A stretch of 64,000 bases of DNA from Pleodorina starrii. Lineage: Eukaryota; Chlorophyta; Chlorophyceae; Chlamydomonadales; Volvocaceae. Of this stretch, positions 56,783 to 64,000 are shown in pieces. A model generated the notes under the pieces. The model had not been told where the DNA came from. It searched no databases and saw only the letters and a list, made by a program, of their open reading frames with translations. Where the stretch lies: the NCBI GenBank assembly GCA_030267565.1, contig BRXU01000012.1, positions 2,044,501 to 2,108,500 on the forward strand, given 5' to 3'. The first letter of the stretch is position 1; every line of letters starts with the position of its first letter. The position numbers were made by a program, and so were the translations under genes.

Positions 56783-58384
56783 TAACTTGCCATCCAGAGT
56801 CCAAGCGCAGCGCAAATGCAGCTCAATGTTTCGTTTGATTATTTAAGACGCAGCTTGCAAGATACGGGGATCCTGCCCCGAGGGGCCTCTGGCGTCAGCG
56901 CAATGCGCTGCAAGCGGCCGCCTACGCGGCACGCGCGTATGGATGCTGTATTCGGCAGTATCCCTGACAGTTAAAGACCTAAAGCCTGAACCAGGCAGGG
57001 TTAGATCCAGTTGGACGGCTGCAAGCAAGGATTTTGGTGCATACGATCAGGAACGACCACTGCAAGGGTAAGCCTAATCTGACAGGAACACAACCATGGA
57101 GCGGGCTGCGTGGACACGAACCGCGGCAGCGTGATGGGCAAGACCCCAACGATGTGTGCCGTACAGTTTGATCTTGTTTCCTCTCCCTTGCAGCCCTCCG
57201 TTCAACAAATGTCAGCAAATATCAGCAATGCAAATGTCCTTGTGTCGCGCCGTAACATGGCATGAGGCATGTGCAGCAATGATGTACCTAATTTCAGTGC
57301 TGGCACGCTATTTGGCGCCATTGACCGCTTCATCTTTATATGAACTCATGTTTAAGATCCACACTAGTTAGGCACATAGAGATTAAATCGGCTTCGGAAG
57401 CTGGATGCTTATTCCGCGATTTGCGGAGGCCTGCGGAGGACTCCGACGGCGAGATTCCGGCCAACCTGGCTCCTCCTGACGGATTACGTGCAAGGTTTCT
57501 AGCAGAAGCTCGTATGGTGACATCTTTCCGTGCTCACGCTTGCGCATCTCGCTATAAATGCCCCTTACCTTGCTGTGTGAGCGAACCATGGTTCAACCGA
57601 TCACTGTTGTCCCCAGATGCGAGACAGTGCCACGCTGCACGCGATTCGCGGAATGGGTACCATTTTAATGAAAAAGCCGCTTGCGCAGCACACCTTGTCC
57701 AGGGCTAAGGCCCCCGAAGCTATTACGGCAACAACATGGAGCCCAGTGGCATGTGCGCACCGTACATACATAACCTCAAAGACCTCCTGGCAGGTTAAGG
57801 ATGCTTGGATTCAGTCCAATGGGCCAAATAACGGTCAGCACAGGCCCCACGATTCCTTGCGCGTAATACAACGTGACACTGGGTTGTGTCCGGGCTGCAT
57901 TGCAGCAGCAGCAGCAGGGGCGGCGGCGGGGGCCGCACGCGCCTCGGCTGGTTCAGCAAACAGACCAGCGGGTGGTCGGTCCAGGCAAAGCCACGCGCCA
58001 TATATGCAACCACATCGAGCTTGCAAATCTGTAGGCTTGCAAGAGCCACTTTGATCCATGTCATCTCATCAATTCTGTCCTCGCGCCAACCTAGAGAAGT
58101 CAGGGAACCACAACGAGGAAGCTTCCCGCCTCGGCTCGCGAATTCCTTGCCCGGCGACCCAACCTGCGGGGCGCCCTCCGCCAAACTACCGCTACCCAAG
58201 ACCTGCTCCGCCCTGTCTACTGTCTGCACACAGCACAGCTTTCGCAACACGCCGCTCATGCACCTCCACCATCTCCGCTGCAGGCCACCTAAGCCCGCCA
58301 CCAGGCAGCCAGGCGCGCCAGCCCGCAAGTGGAAAGATTCTGGAGCGGATGCAACCCGCCTCCGTCGCGGCGCCACCCCTTCAT
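56783..58384. other. Intergenic region upstream of the OPR gene
   Basis: Promoter and leader of the minus-strand OPR gene, then the 3' UTR of the next minus-strand gene. GC is lower than in the genes. Open frames are short and without features. Confidence 0.5.
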
Positions 58385-59528
58385 TCATGGCTCCTCTGAC
58401 TCCACCTCAGCCTTTGGCTGCGGCTGCGCCGGGGCCTGCAGAATGGACGACTTTAACCCCAGCTTCTTCAGCAGCGCGTCGCACTGCTGGAGCGACTCCA
58501 TCTCCTGCATGGGCAGCGATGCGTGAGCGGGCTTTGGCGGGCTGCCACAGTTTCCACCGGAACCTTCAGCAAGCTGCCGGGCCCCTGTGGGCCAGACAAA
58601 CGCCTGCGAGGGGGCCTGTCGGCAAAAGCTTGACAGGACATGCGAAGCGGCCGTGTCGGGAGACGGGACGAGGCAAGCAGCAGTAGATGCGGTGCGGGAG
58701 TCTCCCGGAGCCGTTGCCGGTGGGACCGTCCCAAAGCGCTCCGAGGTTAGCCCTGCCCATACCTTATCGTACCCGCCCCAGCCATCCGAACCACCCACCA
58801 TGGAGTTAAGGTGATTCAGCTCATCCACGGCAGCGCGCACCGCCTTCCCCAGCTTTGTGTTGGGATTCAACGCGTCCATGTAGCCGCCAGGGACCTTCAG
58901 CACGGAGCAGTTGGGGCCAACGGAAAAGGAGGAGCGTGCACCTGTTGTGAACTTGTGATACGGGTAAAGACAGGTCGCTGCGAAACTAACTAGGACCTGT
59001 TGAGTTGGGCCCCTTCATCCCATACACCCGACCCACAAAGGCACGGTAAATCACCGGCCCAGGCCATCTGGGCGTGAGCATGCAACATTGGGCACCGCCA
59101 GAGGCGGTATCCGCGTACCGTGCGATGTACCGTATCCCGGGAAGAATTATAAGAGGCCTGGGTTGTGCGCATCACGCTTGCAAGCCCGGCAATCCTCCTC
59201 ACGCCATAGAAGGCGGACGACCCAAATGCCAGCTGGTCATGGGTCGTCGTATACCTTAAACAAAGTTGATTAGTTACATTCAGCGAATAACGCGACGGAT
59301 ATACATCGGGGAACTGGGTTGGCAGCGCGACTGTGGCGCACTGATGCATAGTGCTCCAGGGTTTTGGCATTCGGCTCTTGCCCGTAGCCGCACACAGCCC
59401 CCCTGGCCGGTTTCAAAGCCCTTTTCGTGCCCCTTGCCACCCTCGTACCTCGACATCTTCTTCAGGTGGAATGCCCACGAACTCCTGCAGTGGTAGGGCG
59501 TCTTGTAGACTCGCACCCGCATTTGCAT
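58385..59528 (-). CDS. Unrecognised protein, two-exon model
   Basis: The terminal exon 58985-58385 is well supported as coding. It carries a compact segment (SVGPNCSVLKVPGGYMDALN then PNTKLGKAVRAAVDELNHLN), a low-complexity middle, and a C-terminal helix (MESLQQCDALLKKLGLKSS) ending in Pro/Gln/Glu. A first exon 59528-59449, starting Met-Gln-Met-Arg-Val, joins in phase (AG|T, Ser) to give 226 residues. That join rests on phase only. Alternative acceptors in the same frame are CGCAG at about 58976 and ACAG at about 58916. A further open stretch from an ATG at 59797 might be an upstream exon or another gene. I do not recognise the family. Confidence 0.45.
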
Positions 59529-59797
59529 ATAGGAGCTTGCCAGACGTGTTTTTCTAAGGGTTCATCTTGGTGATATTTGTGTTAAAATGTCTTTTCCAGA
59601 GTTCGCACCTCGTCCGAGCCACCAGCTTTCTGAGGGGCTGGCTGGTCGGCAGCCGTGGCCCGGTTGTACAACTGGATCCGACGAGTGCCTGAGTGTACTT
59701 GACAAAGCCTGCCCATACCTGGCCCGCGCCTTGCGCACGGCCTGCGCAAGCCGTTGAGCTGGTTGCCAAGAGCGGCGTGGTGGAGTTGAAGGGCCAT

Positions 59798-60011
59798 AAT
59801 ATCAGCGCAAGTCTCCTGTTAAATCACCAGGCTGTAAGATTTTGTGAAGACCTACACCTTCAATGGTAACACCACATTTACTCAGCAAATTAATAAAGTA
59901 TACGGCAGCTCGTACGTTTGTGCGGGAAACTACAGTTGACTGCAGGGCTATGCGGGTCTACTCCTGGTCGCCCGTAAAACATTAATGGACTTATGAAATG
60001 CTGGATGGCAT
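59798..60011. promoter_or_regulatory. Short AT-richer divergent promoter region
   Basis: About 210 bases of lower-GC DNA lie between the minus-strand start region and the plus-strand basic protein gene. Short TA-rich motifs (TTAATAAAGTATA near 59890) could serve as core promoter elements for either gene. Confidence 0.3.
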
Positions 60012-61030
60012 ATGCACGGCCCTGGCAAATCCCTCGCAAGGTCTCAGCGACGAGTAGCTAGTCAACCCACTGATACCCCGGAACATAAGCAGAACCCACC
60101 AGTACCGCGTACACGACGTTCATGTCTCCAATCAGACCAGGAGAAGCACGTGACGGCGTTGCCTGCATCGTTGGAGCCTGAGCCTTCCCATGCTGTATTA
60201 CCTGTCAAGTCACGCAAAGCAGCACGGTCCTCAACGCCAGTGTCCCAGAAGCAACGCCCTTCTGCTGCAGCAAAGAAGAAGCCACCGGCGCGTGCTGCTG
60301 TCAAGAAGGTCCGCTTTGCAGCCGGGCCCCTGAAGGCGCCCGCGGGCGGACCGGATGGCCACCCCGCCGCCGAGGGCCGGGTCGCGAAGCCCGTGCGGAT
60401 TCTTGACGGGGGTCTGGCCCGGGGGATCACGGTTACGAAGAAGGATGTGCGGGAGCTGGAGCTGCCGGAGCTCCTGGGGAACGAGCAGTACATGCACTCC
60501 ATGACGAAGGTAGGGCCGTTCACGCCCCGCCTCCGGGTTTTCACGACAGTGACGCCATCTCGAAAGGTACATGCTGTACTCGCGTGAGCGGACTACAGGC
60601 TTGAAATGGGCGGTGCGGGCTATGCGCTTGGGGGCTTTGCTGCGCAGTCATATGTGCTCAATGAACCACCCTGAGGGCCTGGACGGAGAAGCGGAAACAC
60701 ATGGATTAAGGCATGTTACGCACGGCCCCCGTCGGGGTCCCGACAGCCCAGGTCAGCCCAGAGGAGAGCGCTTGGAGCCAGCTCTCAGAGCCTTCCTCAG
60801 CCTCCAACCCTTTTCGCCCTGCCCTGGCCACCTACCGCGAGCAGCTCAAGATCAGGGTGGGCTTGCTGCCGGCGAAACCGCCCTCACGGCCCCACGCGAG
60901 CAAGCCCAAGAAGGCGGCCGGCAGGCGGCAAAAGCGGGAGGACGACGCCGCTGGAGTGGACGCGGCCGACGGCATCGGCAGCGAAGGCACGAGCGCTGGC
61001 CGTAAGAAGCGGCGATGCGGCAACTCCTGA
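60012..61030 (+). CDS. Basic, probably nuclear protein with KVRF motif; hypothetical
   Basis: Two exons, 60012-60509 and 60752-61030, join in phase 0 (AAG|GTAGGG ... CAG|GTC) to 258 residues. Lys and Arg clusters at about residues 90-105 (AAAKKKPPARAAVKKVRFAA) and at the C-terminus (KPKKAAGRRQKR, GRKKRR) look like nuclear localisation signals. KKVRF fits the RVxF docking motif for protein phosphatase 1. The best-ordered part spans the intron: KPVRILDGGLARGI, KKDVRELELPELLGNEQYMHSM, then SPEESAWSQL and ATYREQLKIRVGLLP. No known domain is recognised. The start ATG at 60012 is the first in frame; an out-of-frame ATG lies at 60005. Family assignment would need a profile search. Confidence 0.65.
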
Positions 61031-61974
61031 TCCCGCGTACGGTGGGCCGGGAAAGTCAGGCCGAGCGTGGGCGCACGGCCCAGGACCCAAATGGGTCATG
61101 TACATAATGTCGGCGGCTTGGAAGCGATGGGCTGTGGCCCGCGGAAACGCGGTAACAGTCTGCTTCAGAGCAGCCGCGAGGGGAGAGGGGCTTGCCTAGG
61201 CCCTGGCATTTTGGGTCCACGAGTGTGCCTTATGCGGTAATGCCTTACGGGCTTAGTGCGCTGTGGCACCGCTGGCCCTTATTGGGCCCATTGTATCATA
61301 AAAAAGTATTGATTAGCAGAAGGGTGGATCGTGCTGTAGCGTTGTCCAATTTTCCAAACTGTGGATCGGGCGTAACGAGTGCGGAAGGTGTGTCGTACGG
61401 CAGCCTCCAGCCGCGATCGCGTCCAACTGTCTGTCCTGGTGTCTCCTCACACAATCCAGGGTCGTGTTTTGAGGCGCGTGGCAGCATTGCGATTTTGACG
61501 GCTTTCATCAAAGAACGGCGCGTGGAACAACGAGCGCTGTTTGGATGAGGGTGCTTGAAAGGCGGTGGGGACGGGGGTTGAATACAAGTGCTCCGGCACA
61601 CCGGCTGTGTAGGTCGCCCGTAGTTCGGCGGTTCCGCAGCGGGAAAGCTGCTTTAAGGAGGTGGTTGCGGCCTTCCTGGCGCACTTTGTCAACTCATCGC
61701 ATGTTGTGACATGCCTTGATGTCTGGCGGCCGTGACTGCAGTTGGACGAGCAGCCAGTTGTTTCCCGAGAGCCAGTATTTGCCCTGGCCCCAGAAAGCAG
61801 TCCTAGTTTTTGTAAACTGCAAGAGTGTTGGCATGTATCGGAGCACTAACATTTAGTTCGGGGCAGCCAGTCACCCAGCGGTCGTTTCGCAACAGAATAA
61901 CCAATTTCGAAGAATTATTACAATGCCATGAGAGGCAGCGCTAACGGATAGCATCCAAGTCTTTTTGTCTCGGG
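61031..61974. other. Intergenic region between basic protein gene and second OPR gene
   Basis: 3' UTR of the upstream gene (TGTAA at 61811-61815) and promoter of the OPR gene. No coding region is seen. Confidence 0.5.
61811..61815 (+). terminator. TGTAA polyadenylation signal
   Basis: TGTAA about 780 bases after the stop of the basic protein gene, in AT-richer sequence. Plausible but distant. Confidence 0.35.
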
Positions 61975-63420
61975 ATGTGGGTTATCTTGGCAGCGCCAGC
62001 GTTGGCGCGTTCATCTCGACGCGCCGCATGGTCGCCATCGAGTCTCTGGATCGCAGCTCTACAGCATGGCCCCGATTCGCCTTCTTCCATACTAGCCACT
62101 CGACAGATCCAACGCGTCTCAGCGGGCTGTTTCAATCCCGACCAACTTCCTGTCCATCAAGCACTCGGCGCCTTCCACATCCACGCTACCGCGGCGCCTC
62201 CCCACCACAGACCTCCCCGCTCGTCGCACCCAGTCGCGGCAGTCCCCCTCCTCTCCGGAACCTCACCGCCCTCACGCCCGCCACCGCCCTCCTCATCATG
62301 CCTTCCGCCGCGCGGTGCTGCCGCCGCCGCCGCCTACGCCACCACCAGCGCCGTCGACCCGCTAGCCCCAGTCCTACCCGCGTCACCCCTCGCCCCCTCC
62401 CCCCCTCCTCTCCCAACACCTGCTCAAACCTCCTCCACGCCTTTCGCCATCAGCAGCCCGTCCCTCCAAACAGCCCCTGGAGATCAGCGCTCGGCTGCAG
62501 CCGCCATCGCCGGCGGAGACCCGGCCCCAGCGGCCGCCGCCGACGCCTTCCCCGAGGCCAGCCCCGGCCCCAGCTCCGCCGTGCTTGAGTTGATGCGTCA
62601 GATCCGTCGCAGCCACAGCGCCGTCGACCTGCGGATGGTGCTGTCCCGCCACTCGGCGCACGTGGACCATTTGGCGCTGGTGGCGGCCATGACGCGACTG
62701 GCGCAGGTGCGGGTCAAAAAGAAGATACCGCAGCGGAGACGGAGACGGCGTTAGCGAACGGACCCGGGGCGGGGCGTGAGGGTCGGCGTAGAGCGCAAGA
62801 CCGAAAGCAGCGGGTGGTTCTTTGATGGGAGCGGTGAGGGGTACCTCCCAGCGATGTACCCCCGGGGACAGCTCCTTGCAAGGCTGCAGGTCGCGGCCCT
62901 CGGCCCGCTCCCGAACATCACGCACCCAACACCACACACACACACACACGCACGCACACACACACATACACATCCGCGTGGATGTCTCCGCCCAGATGAA
63001 GTACTTCACTCCCTCCTCCCCCCTCCGCCCCTGCTGCGGTATCTTCTTCTTACTCCCCCCGCCTCCCCCGGCCTATACGTGGATAACCCTCCTCCCCCGC
63101 GGTTTCTTCCTCTATTGTCACCATTACCTCCCACGCAGATGTCCGCCCGCAGCCGCCGCACCGCCGAGCGCTCCGCCCAGCGGCAGCTGGCTTCGGAGCT
63201 GGCGTCCCAGCTGGCTGCCCCTGCAGTGCTGCGGCACTGCGGTGCGCGCCAGCTAGCCACCTGCCTGCACTGCCTGGCGGAGGTGGGGGCGGCGCTGTCG
63301 ATGCCGCCACCGTCGCCGAGCGGGCAGGGAGAGAGGGAGGGGGAGGGCGGCCTGTGGGGGCCGCTCCTGGATGCGCTGTGTGAGGACCGAGCGGCGCTGC
63401 TGCGGGCGGGCAACGGAGTG
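61975..63420 (+). CDS. Second OPR-type protein, 5' exons (partial at right edge)
   Basis: Exon 1 (61975-62706, 244 codons) ends CAG|GTGCGG in phase 0. Exon 2 (63139 to about 63420) begins after CACGCAG. The N-terminal 180 residues are Pro/Ala/Ser-rich, suiting an organelle targeting and linker region. The segment ELMRQIRRSHSAVDLRMVLS then RHSAHVDHLALVAAMTRLAQ matches, position by position in type, the segment TRRITHTRSTSELQAVVQQY and following of the OPR protein at 51429-56782. Exon 2 holds helical repeat-like sequence (LASQLAAPAVLRHCGARQLA, TCLHCLAEVGAAL, LLDALCEDRAALLRAG). The gene continues past the window; the donor near 63420 (GTG|GTGGGT) is a guess. The exact start ATG is also uncertain, because exon 1 has several candidates. 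Confidence 0.7.
62713..63089. mobile_element. Introner-like element with inverted A ends, plus C, in OPR gene intron
   Basis: Intron 62707-63138 has family A in complement form six bases after the donor (62713-62760, TCAAAAAGAAGATACCGCAG then CGGAGACGGAGACGGCG). Family A recurs in direct form at 63032-63055 (CTGCTGCGGTATCTTCTTCT), followed by family C in complement form at 63068-63089. The two A copies form an inverted repeat of about 25 bp spanning 343 bp. A CA-rich microsatellite (62934-62970) lies between them. Confidence 0.55.
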
Positions 63421-64000
63421 GTGGGTTGCGGGGGCCTGGGGCTGGGTTGGTGTGGGCTGGGGCGTTGTGCGTTGCATGTGATGGGGCCTGGGTTGGGGGG
63501 TGGTGCTCGGTTATTGCGACCGGCTGGGGTCCGGATTGTGGGGGGATGTAGGACTGAGGCCCCTCTGGTGGGAGCGCCTGGCAGGGGCAGGGGCAGGTCG
63601 AGCGCGAGCGGGGCGCAGCGCTCACCCGTTGGGACTGGCTGCACCCGGGACTGACTTTACCCGCGGGGTTGGGTACTGCGTGTGCGTGGGTGCACCCAAC
63701 CAGGTCCGCCTGTACGGTACTCGAGCTATTGGAGGCCCCGCTGGTTGGCTGCCTGGCTGGCTGCCCGGCTGGCTGGGAGACAGCGTGTCTGTGTGTGTCT
63801 GTGTGTTATTGATCCCCGGGGGCCACAGATCATCTGCGCATGTGTATGTTATGTGTGCGTATATGTGGGGTAGGGAAGTGAAATGAAACGTACCCTCCGG
63901 GGTCAGTCCCGGGGGGCGGGGGACCACGGCAAACCTGCGGTTGGCACCAAGGCCTGCGGAGCCGTACCATGTTGCTGGACGGACATGCCCCCTCCGCCGC
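63421..64000. other. Probable intron of the second OPR gene
   Basis: G-rich and GT-rich sequence with GGCTGGCTGCCTGGCTGG-type repeats (about 63740-63775). No OPR-like coding block is recognised before the window ends; the last 30 bases could start an exon but are too few to judge. Confidence 0.4.

Noticed and set aside
59661..59690. A GT...AG pair 30 bases apart in the open stretch from 59797
   Set aside because: Too short for a spliceosomal intron; the frame reads straight through it.

Overview
This window is nuclear DNA from a green alga, most likely a volvocalean chlorophyte (Chlamydomonas or Volvox type). The evidence is very high GC with purine/pyrimidine-rich introns, many GT-AG introns of about 150 to 600 bp, the algal poly(A) signal TGTAA after the RPS3 gene, two octotricopeptide-repeat (OPR) genes of the kind expanded in these algae, and a plant-type starch branching enzyme. 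No tRNA, rRNA, CRISPR array or transposase gene was seen. Exon joins below were worked out by hand from splice sites, reading-frame phase and protein continuity; most close exactly in phase.

Layout. 1-486 (+): 3' end of a glycine-rich protein ending in a SUMO-interacting-like motif. 1412-2107 (+): ribosomal protein uS3 (RPS3), one exon. 5126-15114 (-): about 20-exon starch branching enzyme. 16739-19974 (-): six-exon mitochondrial carrier family protein, divergent from 20614-26397 (+): ten-exon PI-specific phospholipase C with X, Y and C2 domains. 29322-33623 (+): twelve-exon CDC45, part of the replicative helicase. 34472-34885 (-): small membrane protein. 35644-40148 (-): six-exon SET-domain protein of the Rubisco-LSMT/SETD3 type. 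41716-47598 (-): nine-exon coiled-coil protein. 48595-49302 (-): two-exon PAP2 phosphatase resembling dolichyldiphosphatase. 51429-56782 (-): three-exon OPR protein of 1436 aa. 58385-59528 (-): unrecognised protein. 60012-61030 (+): basic, probably nuclear protein with a PP1-docking-like motif. 61975 onward (+): 5' end of a second OPR gene, cut by the window edge.

The genes are ordinary unlinked nuclear housekeeping and organelle-function genes: translation, starch synthesis, transport, lipid signalling, DNA replication, protein methylation, lipid recycling and probably organelle RNA control. The most unusual signal is in the introns. Three short dispersed sequence families (called A, B and C here) recur in introns of five different genes. 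A and B are paired at a spacing of about 430-475 bp, close to the intron ends, and in both orientations relative to the gene. This is what a non-autonomous mobile element that creates or colonises introns (introner-like) would leave.
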